Assembly (NCBI GenBank): GCA_934875375.1
Contig: CAKXHL010000013.1
Coordinates: forward strand, 1 to 64,000
Length of the DNA stretch: 64,000 bases
Origin: an uncultured bacterium
GTDB taxonomy: Bacteria; Bacillota; Clostridia; Oscillospirales; Ruminococcaceae
Direction: 5' to 3'
Both the position numbers and the translations under genes were made by a program. Positions 34,713-42,648 of the stretch are shown in pieces. The notes below the pieces were generated by a model. That model was not told the origin of the DNA. It saw only the letters and a list, made by a program, of their open reading frames with translations, and searched no databases. Numbering within the stretch: the first letter of the stretch is position 1; each line of letters opens with the position of its first letter.

Positions 34713-35200
34713 TTCTCTTTCCCTTTCGGCGGCTGTATTTCCACTTTTCCCTGTTTTTTTTCATTCCAAAACACATATCCCGCAATGACAAAAATTCCTA
34801 CAACTACGCAGCAATCAGCAAAATTGAATACAGGATAATGAATCCAGCAAAAATCCAAGTAGTCTACTACAAAACCTCTAAAAATTCGGTCGATAAGATT
34901 GCCAATTCCCCCAGCGGCAACCACTCCTACCATCCAAGGAAGAAATCGACCGGGAATTTTTTTTAGCAATAACAGAATCAGTAAACCTGTTAAAACAACC
35001 GAAGTTACTAAAATCAAAAAAAATTGTTTTCCCTGTAAGATCCCTCCGGCTGCTCCAAAATTTTCTACATAAGTCAAATGAAATTTCCCGCTTACCAACG
35101 GTATCGTTCCAATCGGCTGCAGATAAATGACAGCCCAATATTTAAAAAGCTGATCTAGCCCTATTAATACCACCATCATACCCAAAATTCCGATAATCAA
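34709..35200 (-). CDS. lspA: Signal peptidase II
   Basis: It removes the signal peptide of diacylglyceryl-modified prolipoproteins. The 163-residue product has four membrane helices and the catalytic aspartates in GNLIDRIFRGFVVDYLDF and FNFADCCVVVG. The usual ENxGAAFG box reads ENFGAAGG. I choose the TTG at 35200 because GGGAGG lies seven bases in front of it; the frame opens slightly earlier at 35215, but that TTG overlaps the ribosome site. It lies downstream of divIVA and is preceded by a region that folds into a branched structure. Confidence 0.94.
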   Translation of the reverse strand: MIIGILGMMVVLIGLDQLFKYWAVIYLQPIGTIPLVSGKFHLTYVENFGAAGGILQGKQFFLILVTSVVLTGLLILLLLKKIPGRFLPWMVGVVAAGGIGNLIDRIFRGFVVDYLDFCWIHYPVFNFADCCVVVGIFVIAGYVFWNEKKQGKVEIQPPKGKEK

Positions 35201-35231
35201 ATACGTTCCTCCCAAATAACAGCAAAATAAA

Positions 35232-35334
35232 GCGCCTCTCAGTTGTAAAGGCTATGATCAGCACACATTTTTCAGCAAATCATAATACCCCGCCATCTGT
35301 GAAAAATGGCTATTTTCCAACTCAAAAAAGGCGC
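35232..35334 (-). ncRNA. Candidate structured RNA before lspA
   Basis: Complementary segments suggest a three-way junction: a closing stem GCGCCT/AGGCGC (35232-35237, 35329-35334), a second helix AGTTG/CAACT (35241-35245, 35318-35322) and two hairpins, TATGAT/ATCATA (35253-35258, 35279-35284) and GCCAT/ATGGC (35292-35296, 35306-35310). A 9-bp alternative pairing links the two hairpins (35266-35274 with 35300-35308). I match it to no known family. The minus strand is favoured because lspA lies downstream. Confidence 0.4.
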
Positions 35335-35469
35335 AATTTTTATAAAACAGAGTGTCAGAACAAGGAAAGCCTTTATTCTTTTTTCGATACGATGAAAAGG
35401 AAAGCTGTCTTTTTTGTAATATTTTCATTTTGCTTTCCCTCATTTCAGTCTGGATTGGTTTTGCTGGAC

Positions 35470-36135
35470 TTATCGATCTCTCTTTAAATCGTATCCCGCA
35501 CCAAACTTCAATGGTCCAAAACGGGACTCCCGTTCTTCTGCAACAGGCTCTTCTTCAGGGACAGCAGACTCTTCCTGAATAGAAATGGCTTCGTCTTCTA
35601 AATCCGGCATTTTTTCCTCTTTTGGATATACTTCCTGCTCTGCGGAAGCTTTTTCTTTCTGGCCGGAAGGCGCCGATTCTTCTGGCTTGGTATTTTCCGG
35701 CAGAGAACTGATGAGTTCCAAATGATTTTTATACAATGCTAGCAACTGATTTTTAAAAGTTGCAACTTCTTTTTGCAGATGAGAAAGATTCATTTTCTCT
35801 CGTTCTGCCCGCGTCTGAATACTGTCAATTACTTTTGCGGACTGGGCATTTGCATCTGCAATAATTTCATCTGCCTGCCGTTGTGCATCTTTTACGATAG
35901 AAGAGCCCAGTTTACGTGCATCAAGGATTGCAGCACGCATATTATCTTCATCCGCACGGTATTCTTCTATTTTTTCCGCCAATACTTCCAGCTTTCGTTC
36001 CATTTGAATCTTTTCATTCTGGAGCTTATCAAAAGCAGCCGAAAGTTCTTGCAGATAATCATCTACCTCATCGCTTCGATATCCAAAAGCTGACTTTTCA
36101 AATTTTTTTTCGAGTATCTCCTGTGCATTCAGCAT
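35470..36135 (-). CDS. divIVA: DivIVA-domain protein
   Basis: A 221-residue coiled-coil protein of the DivIVA/GpsB group, which marks negatively curved membrane at septa and poles. The N-terminal membrane-binding part reads EILEKKFEKSAFGYRSDEVDDYL, the standard lipid-binding motif; a long coiled coil spans about 28-130, and an acidic tail rich in Glu/Pro follows to residue 205. The ATG at 36135 follows GGAG by eight bases; the GTG at 36144 is too close to it. It comes 12 bases after ylmH in the conserved ylm-divIVA cluster. Confidence 0.94.
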   Translation of the reverse strand: MLNAQEILEKKFEKSAFGYRSDEVDDYLQELSAAFDKLQNEKIQMERKLEVLAEKIEEYRADEDNMRAAILDARKLGSSIVKDAQRQADEIIADANAQSAKVIDSIQTRAEREKMNLSHLQKEVATFKNQLLALYKNHLELISSLPENTKPEESAPSGQKEKASAEQEVYPKEEKMPDLEDEAISIQEESAVPEEEPVAEERESRFGPLKFGAGYDLKRDR

Positions 36136-36147
36136 GTTCCCCACTCC

Positions 36148-36924
36148 TTACTGATAATGTCCCGCTGCAATGTGCAACCGGCCTTTTTTGGTAACGCCGT
36201 CAAAAGCATCGATAATATATTTTCCATATCCTCGGATGGATATTTGACTTTTTTCTTCTACCCGACCGGCCACATCCGTCCGGATTTGCCCATCTACTTT
36301 GACCAATTCATGATGAATCAACTCTTGTGCTTTATCTCTGGAAAGACGAGTCAAAAAGGATATAACCGCATCCAATCGTTGGCTATGAACCGTTCCGAAT
36401 AAAGATACCAAAACTGGTCGGACTGCTTCTAATTCCTGTGCTCCCCGGGATATGGAGACTCCTACACGCCCCACTTTTTTCATTTCATTTAAAATGGGAG
36501 GAACAGCCTGGTTTAAAACAAAAAACACCGCAAATCCATTACCGACCAAAATATCTCCTATCATTTCCCGGGAAATGCGAAGACCCATTAAAGAACCTAA
36601 AAAATCCCTATGGGAAAGCTTGTCCTGCTCTCGAAATCGGGCAGTAAGTGGTTCTAGTGGAAACAAAGACGGCAATTGCTCATCTATCTCTACATAATCT
36701 GGAAAAAATCCTGCTACTTTTCTCTCTGCTTCTTGAAATCCCCCATAAAGCTGCCAAGAAAAAAATCTGGCAGAAGCCGCCACTGATTTTAAAATCTCCT
36801 GCTGACGAATATCTAAAAATCCAATGAATTTCATTTGATTTTTAAAACGAGATAGATTTATGGCATCTTGAAAGCGCGACTGTAAGATTTTTTCCTCTCC
36901 TGATAACTGTGGTAAGTGTATCAT
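36148..36924 (-). CDS. ylmH: YlmH S4-domain RNA-binding protein
   Basis: A 258-residue YlmH-type protein: an N-terminal putative RNA-binding domain (to about 170; KFIGFLDIRQQEIL, DFLGSLMGLRISREMIGDIL) and a C-terminal S4 domain (about 180-245; RLDAVISFLTRLSRDKAQELIHHELVKVDGQ). YlmH belongs to the septum-associated gene cluster and has been linked to rescue of stalled ribosomes (RqcP-like paralogy). Its ATG abuts the sepF stop with no gap, so the two are coupled. Confidence 0.94.
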   Translation of the reverse strand: MIHLPQLSGEEKILQSRFQDAINLSRFKNQMKFIGFLDIRQQEILKSVAASARFFSWQLYGGFQEAERKVAGFFPDYVEIDEQLPSLFPLEPLTARFREQDKLSHRDFLGSLMGLRISREMIGDILVGNGFAVFFVLNQAVPPILNEMKKVGRVGVSISRGAQELEAVRPVLVSLFGTVHSQRLDAVISFLTRLSRDKAQELIHHELVKVDGQIRTDVAGRVEEKSQISIRGYGKYIIDAFDGVTKKGRLHIAAGHYQ

Positions 36925-37365
36925 TTAAAAAAATACACCGCTATTCTCTAATTCATCTAACAAGTCCCCCATAATATCTACATTATAAGGAGTGATAATA
37001 TAAGTACTGTTAGCTACTCGTTGAATCTGGCCATTATTTGCATAAGCGACACCACTAAGAAAGTCAATCAGGCGGCGGGAGACATCCTTGCTGGTCTGCT
37101 CCAGATTCAAAACGACCGTCCGCTTTGCGTTTAAATGATCCGCAATCGAACGAGCGTCATCAAACCGTTCTGGTTTTACCAGTACCACTGCCAGCTGAGT
37201 TGTCGCATGGATATTTACAACCTTGTTTCTTCTGGAACTTTGTTCCGGCTGCACTGTTACACCGGTATTGGAGGTTCCTTCATGAGCCAGGAACTCTTCT
37301 TCCTCCTCATATTCTTCTTCCTCCGGATAATCAAACAATCTTCTGATGCTATCCATTAAACTCAT
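36925..37365 (-). CDS. sepF: Cell division protein SepF
   Basis: SepF polymerises and tethers FtsZ to the membrane. The 146-residue product starts with an amphipathic membrane-binding helix (MDSIRRLFDYP), has an acidic linker with repeated glutamates (residues 15-30), and a core domain from about 50 with VVLVKPERFDDARSIADHLNAKRTVVLNLEQT, RRLIDFLSGVAYANNGQIQRVANSTYIITP, matching the family. The ATG has AGGAGGAAACAAC upstream. It lies between yggS and ylmH, the standard order. Confidence 0.96.
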   Translation of the reverse strand: MSLMDSIRRLFDYPEEEEYEEEEEFLAHEGTSNTGVTVQPEQSSRRNKVVNIHATTQLAVVLVKPERFDDARSIADHLNAKRTVVLNLEQTSKDVSRRLIDFLSGVAYANNGQIQRVANSTYIITPYNVDIMGDLLDELENSGVFF

Positions 37366-37380
37366 GTTGTTTCCTCCTGT

Positions 37381-38097
37381 TTATTTTCGTTTCCCAAATA
37401 AAACCGTGCCAAGTCGGACGATATTGGCCCCGCAGGCAATCGCAGTTTCAAAATCTCCGGACATTCCCATTGACAAAAATCGCACATTACTATTATCTAT
37501 TTTTTGGGCCTGCATGTCAAGAAACAGATGATGCATCTTGGAAAAATAATATCTATTCTCTTCCTCATTTCCGCCAGCCGGAGGAATTGCCATCAAACCA
37601 GATAAACACAAATGCGGAAGCGCGGTTATCTCTTTTACCAGCTCCGGCAGATTCTCCAGTAAAACACCGGATTTTCCTTCTTCTGCTCCAATATTTACCT
37701 CCAGCAGAATGTCCATTTTTTTATTCGCGATTCCACATCGTTTCTCAATCTCTTTTGCGAGTGACACCCGATCAACCGATTCAATCATGTCCACTTTATC
37801 AACAATATACTTGACTTTATTGGTCTGTAATCGGCCAATAAAATGGATGGAACAATCTTTACGACGATAGAAAGGGTATTTTTCCAAATATTCCTGAACT
37901 CTGTTTTCCCCTAAAAGGGTCAATCCGCAACCGATGGCTTGATTGACACGCTGAGCCGGAACCGTTTTCGTTACTGCCATAATCGCAATATCCTTTTCCA
38001 AACGGCCGCTTTTTTCCGCTGCCAATCCAACTCGTTCTCGAATCTCTCGAATATTTTCCTGCAAATCCAAATCAGGAATTGATAGATTTTCCCTCAT
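37381..38097 (-). CDS. YggS/PROSC pyridoxal-phosphate protein
   Basis: A PLP-binding homeostasis protein with an alanine-racemase-like TIM barrel and no known catalysis (YlmE in Bacillus), 238 residues. The PLP lysine is in AVTKTVPAQ near residue 44; GENRVQEYLEK, HFIGRLQTNKVKYI and SMGMSGDFETAIACG (phosphate-binding) are all present. The start overlaps the end of the HlyD-like gene by 26 bases. It is part of the sepF cluster in nearly all Firmicutes. Confidence 0.95.
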   Translation of the reverse strand: MRENLSIPDLDLQENIREIRERVGLAAEKSGRLEKDIAIMAVTKTVPAQRVNQAIGCGLTLLGENRVQEYLEKYPFYRRKDCSIHFIGRLQTNKVKYIVDKVDMIESVDRVSLAKEIEKRCGIANKKMDILLEVNIGAEEGKSGVLLENLPELVKEITALPHLCLSGLMAIPPAGGNEEENRYYFSKMHHLFLDMQAQKIDNSNVRFLSMGMSGDFETAIACGANIVRLGTVLFGKRK

Positions 38098-39289
38098 ACA
38101 AATCGGTCCCTTCTGTTACGATATCATCATAAAGCTGCACCAATTCTTCATCATTACTATCAATGCGGCTGATAAAAAAGCCTACATCATCATAAATGAT
38201 ATCCACTTTTTTAAATTCCAACGCCTGATTGACTACAACATAGACACCCTGCAATCCATCTTGAAACCGGAGGGCTTTATAGGGAATTTTCAATCCTTTA
38301 TAAGTTCCCAATTCAATCCGGACAGAATCGTTGCGTAAACGGGAAATATTCTGAGACATATAATCACAAGAAAAAATAACAGCTGTCTTTTCTGAAGTAT
38401 CATCCTGTATCAGCTGCGTGACCGTCCCCGGTACGGCCTCAGAAGTAGAAGAACCAAAATAAAGGGAAGCGGTAGTTCCAACCGAAAATCTTTTTGCATC
38501 CTCAGCATGAACCAAGGCAGCATAATACCAAGTATATCCCAGTATCACTTTACCTGAATAGGATCGATTTTGTTCATATCTGGTTCCTGCCAGATCTTCC
38601 AGCTGTGATACTGTCGTATCTGACAGCAAAGCGGTGGTAACAATGCCAGAAGCGGTATCACAATAGCTACCAAAATAGCCATAAGCCGGTGAGATCAACT
38701 GATTCACATCAGTTGACAGCTGATTCTGCAAAGTTGCCTTCTCATTTTCCAGCTGACTGATTTTATTGGAAAAATCCGTTACATCCCGAATGGCAATGGC
38801 TTTTTTGTTCAGTACATCCTGCAGACTATTGCAGACTTGTTCTGCATTTTGCAGATCGCCGGACCTGTTAAGCGAAATTAAATTGCCAATCTGCTCTTCT
38901 ATCTCGGCTGAAATAGAGGACACATTTACCACGCTGTCGGCTGTCTTTTGGATGCTGGTAAGTCGTGCAATCTCATCTTCCAATTCTTCTACTCGATGCT
39001 GATTCTGCACATTTTCCCGACTGTTATAGACTTCTGCCACCGGCGTGCCAGTAATCACCCGAACACCATCATCATAAAAATAGCTGACCACACCGGAAGT
39101 GACTCCTTCTACCGGAATTTCATCGCGGATAACAATTCCCTGCGCATATACCGTTTCATCAATCGTATATTGCTGCACAGGCTCTGTTTTAATCGGAGAA
39201 TACATGTAACGGTAAACCTGATATCCGACATATACCACTAAAAAAAAAGATAATACAACTGCAAGGATTTTTCCGCTCAGATTGTTCAT
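38072..39289 (-). CDS. HlyD-like membrane-anchored protein
   Basis: A 405-residue protein with one N-terminal membrane helix (about 7-27), a first lipoyl-like half (VYAQGIVIRDEIPVEGVTSG, then GTPVAEVYN), a coiled-coil hairpin (about 95-195) and a second barrel half with SPAYGYFGSYCDTASGIV. This is the HlyD/membrane-fusion architecture, yet there is no transporter next to it. In several clostridial genomes a protein of this kind precedes yggS-sepF, so a role at the division site is possible; that is inference. The ATG has AAGGAGATCG 11 bases upstream. Confidence 0.82.
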   Translation of the reverse strand: MNNLSGKILAVVLSFFLVVYVGYQVYRYMYSPIKTEPVQQYTIDETVYAQGIVIRDEIPVEGVTSGVVSYFYDDGVRVITGTPVAEVYNSRENVQNQHRVEELEDEIARLTSIQKTADSVVNVSSISAEIEEQIGNLISLNRSGDLQNAEQVCNSLQDVLNKKAIAIRDVTDFSNKISQLENEKATLQNQLSTDVNQLISPAYGYFGSYCDTASGIVTTALLSDTTVSQLEDLAGTRYEQNRSYSGKVILGYTWYYAALVHAEDAKRFSVGTTASLYFGSSTSEAVPGTVTQLIQDDTSEKTAVIFSCDYMSQNISRLRNDSVRIELGTYKGLKIPYKALRFQDGLQGVYVVVNQALEFKKVDIIYDDVGFFISRIDSNDEELVQLYDDIVTEGTDLYEGKSINS

Positions 39290-39294
39290 GGACT

Positions 39295-39546
39295 TTATCG
39301 ATCTCCTTCTTCATCTCGGTCGGAAGAATCTAAAATACTGATAGACTTTACAGGAATAATCGTAGAGATTGCATGCTTATAAACCAAATTCTGTTTTCCG
39401 TCAGAATCCAAAATGACTACATAGGAATCAAATCCTTTTACAATTCCTTTAAATTGAAATCCGTTGGTCAGAAAAATCGTCACGGCAATTTTTTCTCTTC
39501 TCGCCTGGTTCAAAAAAACGTCCTGCAAATTCATACTTTTGTTCAT
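39295..39546 (-). CDS. hfq: RNA chaperone Hfq
   Basis: An 83-residue Sm-like hexameric RNA chaperone. Sm1 reads VTIFLTNGFQFKGIVKGFDSYVVIL and Sm2 contains the signature YKHAIST, with a short acidic tail. The ATG at 39546 follows GAAAGGATCG; an upstream frame start at 39564 is rejected. miaA-hfq is the standard order across bacteria. The tail is short, as usual in Firmicutes. Confidence 0.97.
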   Translation of the reverse strand: MNKSMNLQDVFLNQARREKIAVTIFLTNGFQFKGIVKGFDSYVVILDSDGKQNLVYKHAISTIIPVKSISILDSSDRDEEGDR

Positions 39547-39588
39547 ATTTCTCGATCCTTTCAAATTCTAAAATCAGATGAAATAAAA

Positions 39589-40557
39589 TCATTTAAAATC
39601 AGCAGGTATTTCCAGCTGATTTCTAACCAGCGTCAGCGCTTGTCCAATAAGACTATTATAATCTTCATAATCGTCAATGTAAAGCCAATTTACCCTTTCA
39701 TCCCGTCGAAACCAGGTCAACTGCCGTTTGGCATATCGTCTCGATTCCTGCTGCACACGGGAAATAGCATCTGCAAGGGTACCATTTCCTTGCAGGTAAT
39801 CAAAAAATTCTTTATATCCGATTGCCTGTGCCGCCGTTTGAGAATAACCTTTTTGAATCAATTCCTGAATTTCTTTTAACAGGCCGTTTTCCATCATTTT
39901 CTCCACTCTTTGATCAATTCGATGATACAAAGCTTTTCGGTCGCGGTAATTAAGCCCGATGATACAACTGCGATATGGAGACCCCTGCTGCCGTGATGCT
40001 TTTTGATGCTCGGACATGGGAATACCTGTAAGGCGGTATGCTTCAATACCGCGAATAATACGCCCTAAATTATTTGGATGAAGCCCCCGTGCCAACTGTG
40101 GATCAAAACTTGCGAGCATGTCCAAAAGGTATTGATTCCCTTTTTGCGCCGCTGTTTGCTGCAATTCCTGCCTTAGCCTTGGATCACTTTTTGTATCAAA
40201 AAAAGTGACGTTGTCAAGTAAGGAACTTACATATAGGCCCGTACCACCGGCTAAAATCGGGAGTTTTTCTCTATTGCAAATATCCAAAATTCTTTCTCTA
40301 GCCAATTTTACATATTCCGCCACACTGAAATCCTGGTCGGGATTCAAAAATTGCAGGAGATGGTGTGGGACGTCGCCCATTTCCTTTTTCGTCGGAACAG
40401 CAGTCCCTATCGACATGTAGCGATAAATTTGTTTGGAATCCGCTGATACAACTTCTCCGTTGCAAAAACGAGCCAGTTCCATTGCCAAAGCACTTTTCCC
40501 CGATGCCGTAGGTCCCACAACTGCTACAAGCGGAATAAGAGGCGCTGTCTTTGACAT
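39589..40557 (-). CDS. miaA: tRNA dimethylallyltransferase
   Basis: It transfers dimethylallyl to A37 of tRNAs that read UNN codons, including tRNA-Phe, -Tyr and -Trp. The 322-residue protein has the P-loop GPTASGKSALA near residue 13, SADSKQIYRYMSIGTA, and GTGLYVSSLLDN. It supplies the substrate for MiaB, whose gene starts this same run, so both steps of ms2i6A formation are encoded together. The ATG at 40557 follows GGGAGG; the longer open frame to 40647 runs inside mutL. Confidence 0.96.
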   Translation of the reverse strand: MSKTAPLIPLVAVVGPTASGKSALAMELARFCNGEVVSADSKQIYRYMSIGTAVPTKKEMGDVPHHLLQFLNPDQDFSVAEYVKLARERILDICNREKLPILAGGTGLYVSSLLDNVTFFDTKSDPRLRQELQQTAAQKGNQYLLDMLASFDPQLARGLHPNNLGRIIRGIEAYRLTGIPMSEHQKASRQQGSPYRSCIIGLNYRDRKALYHRIDQRVEKMMENGLLKEIQELIQKGYSQTAAQAIGYKEFFDYLQGNGTLADAISRVQQESRRYAKRQLTWFRRDERVNWLYIDDYEDYNSLIGQALTLVRNQLEIPADFK

Positions 40558-40558
40558 A

Positions 40559-42622
40559 TCAAATCCTCCCAAACTGTTTTTCAATTTCTTTCTTGGTAAG
40601 GAATACCGCCACCGGACGGCCGTGTGGACAATGAAACACTGTTCCATCTTCCTGCATCAGTTTCAAAATTTCCGTAAGCTCTTCCGGCGTGCTACGGTCT
40701 CCTCCCTTTATCGCGGCACGGCAAGAGATATTATGGTACAGCCAGTCCAAACGTTCAGGAGAAACATCCTGTTTTCCTTGAGCCAAATAGCCGCATATCT
40801 CTGCAACTGTTTCTTCTATCTGTGCATTTTCCAACCACATTGGGGCACTGCGCACCAAAAGGGACCGTCCTCCAAAATCTTCTATCTCAAAACCACATTC
40901 CAACAACACATCCAAGTGTTCTAAAGCCGCAGAATATTCTTCTTGGGAAAGAAGCACAGAAATCGGCAAAAGTAAATTCTGCATGAATTGTTCCGGTTTT
41001 CCCCGCTTAAGCCGATTATATAAAATGCGTTCATGCGCGGCATGCTTATCTACTACAACCAACCGGTTTTCTCCTTCAAAAAGAATATAGGTATGAAAAA
41101 TTTCTCCTATGTAGCACAAATTTTCGTAAGGCTCTTCAGAGGAAGCAAGTACCTGCTGCTCCGGCATGTCTTCTTGTTCTTTTTGGCTTATTGTGACTCC
41201 TGACGCCAAGTCCTCTTGAGGGGATGCAGGCAAATTTTCTTTTTTCTGTCCATATTGCGGCAGAAAAGCGTCCTCTACTTCTATATCCAGCACCTGGCTC
41301 TTTTTCCAATAATCTGGCGAATAGACTTTACTCTTTTCTAAAGATTCAGTCTCCCTTTTCAGTGGTGTTGGTTGGGGTGATGATGCAAAAGAAAGCCATT
41401 TCGAGGAGCCATCCTCTAAAAATCCCGAAGAGAAAGCTGAAAAATTTTTCTCTTTTTCGTTTGCTTTTTCAGCCGTTGGAAAAACAGATGAAGTTATCTC
41501 TCTTTTTCCAGAGGACTCCGAAGGATTTTCTGTCCAAATACGTTGAAACTCTTTGGCGCTCATCCGCTCCTGGGCAGTTTGCTCGTTTTTGGAGGTAACC
41601 TTCGTTTTTCCCAGAACCCCTTCTACTGTTACATCTCCAGTATGAAGGGCATTTTTAACCCCAAAGTATACCAAATCAAAAATCGGCTTTTCGTTTTCAA
41701 AGCGCACCTCAATTTTTGCAGGGTGGACATTAACATCTACCGACTGCGGCGGAATCGACAGCTCCAGTACACAAGCCGGAAATTTTCCAACCATAAGCGC
41801 ATGTTTGAATCCTTCTTCCAGCGCCGCCGCACAGGTTCTTGACTTTACATATCGGCGATTGACATAGAAATTCTGCATGGAGCGGTTTGCTCTGGCTCTA
41901 TGAGGCTTGGAAACAAAACCTTTTACCGAAAGACCGTTCATCGTATAATTCACCGGTAAAAGCCCCGATGCAAAATCTCGTCCAAAAACAGCGTAAATCG
42001 CTGAGAGCTGCTGTCCATCGCCGGGTGTATGCAGCTTTTCCTCTCCATCTCGGATCAGTCGAAAAGAAATATGCGGATAAACCAGTGCGATTTTCTCTAC
42101 AATCCCAGTTACCGCATTGGCTTCTGAAACATCCTTTTTTAAAAATTTCAATCGAGCAGGTGTATTATAAAATAGATCCCGGATAAAAATTGTCGTACCA
42201 ACCGGGCAACCAGCAGATTCATATAAAACATGTTCTGAAGCGTCTATCATATAGCGAACCCCTTCTACTGCACCTTCCCTCCGGGAAAGCAGTTCTACCC
42301 GGGATACAGCCGAAATGGACGCCAGAGCCTCGCCTCGAAAACCCATTGTAGCAATTCCATCCAGATCTTCTGCTTTTTGTACTTTACTGGTTGCATGACG
42401 CAAAAAAGCATTTTTAACATCTTCTGGATAAAAGCCGCATCCATTATCCGTTACACGCATAAAGGACATGCCGCCTTTTTGTATTTCAACGGTAATAGCG
42501 GTTGCGCCTGCATCAATGGAATTCTCTACCAGCTCTTTAATAGCGGAAGAAGGACGTTCCACCACTTCGCCTGCAGCAATCAACTCTGAAACGCTTTTAT
42601 CCAGCACATGGATGATCCCCAA
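40559..42622 (-). CDS. mutL: DNA mismatch repair protein MutL
   Basis: A 687-residue MutL with the GHKL ATPase domain (ELVENSIDAGA, DNGCGFYPEDV, GFRGEALASI; to about 330), a poorly conserved Ser/Glu-rich linker (about 335-495) and the C-terminal dimerisation and nuclease-like domain. The endonuclease motif normally DQHAxxExxxxE reads DKHAAHERILYN, so the last acid is Asn; the CPHGRP motif and the C-terminal FGR are present. The TTG start has AAAGGAGG seven bases upstream. It lies between mutS and miaA. Confidence 0.96.
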   Translation of the reverse strand: MGIIHVLDKSVSELIAAGEVVERPSSAIKELVENSIDAGATAITVEIQKGGMSFMRVTDNGCGFYPEDVKNAFLRHATSKVQKAEDLDGIATMGFRGEALASISAVSRVELLSRREGAVEGVRYMIDASEHVLYESAGCPVGTTIFIRDLFYNTPARLKFLKKDVSEANAVTGIVEKIALVYPHISFRLIRDGEEKLHTPGDGQQLSAIYAVFGRDFASGLLPVNYTMNGLSVKGFVSKPHRARANRSMQNFYVNRRYVKSRTCAAALEEGFKHALMVGKFPACVLELSIPPQSVDVNVHPAKIEVRFENEKPIFDLVYFGVKNALHTGDVTVEGVLGKTKVTSKNEQTAQERMSAKEFQRIWTENPSESSGKREITSSVFPTAEKANEKEKNFSAFSSGFLEDGSSKWLSFASSPQPTPLKRETESLEKSKVYSPDYWKKSQVLDIEVEDAFLPQYGQKKENLPASPQEDLASGVTISQKEQEDMPEQQVLASSEEPYENLCYIGEIFHTYILFEGENRLVVVDKHAAHERILYNRLKRGKPEQFMQNLLLPISVLLSQEEYSAALEHLDVLLECGFEIEDFGGRSLLVRSAPMWLENAQIEETVAEICGYLAQGKQDVSPERLDWLYHNISCRAAIKGGDRSTPEELTEILKLMQEDGTVFHCPHGRPVAVFLTKKEIEKQFGRI

Positions 42623-42648
42623 AATACGGCCTCCTTTTTGTTATTTTC

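Noticed and set aside
35232..35334. 6S RNA, SRP RNA or purine riboswitch for the branched structure.
   Set aside because: Length and conserved motifs do not match any of these; it is left unassigned.
41224..41598. Plus-strand reading frame inside mutL.
   Set aside because: Antisense shadow of the low-complexity MutL linker with no ribosome site.
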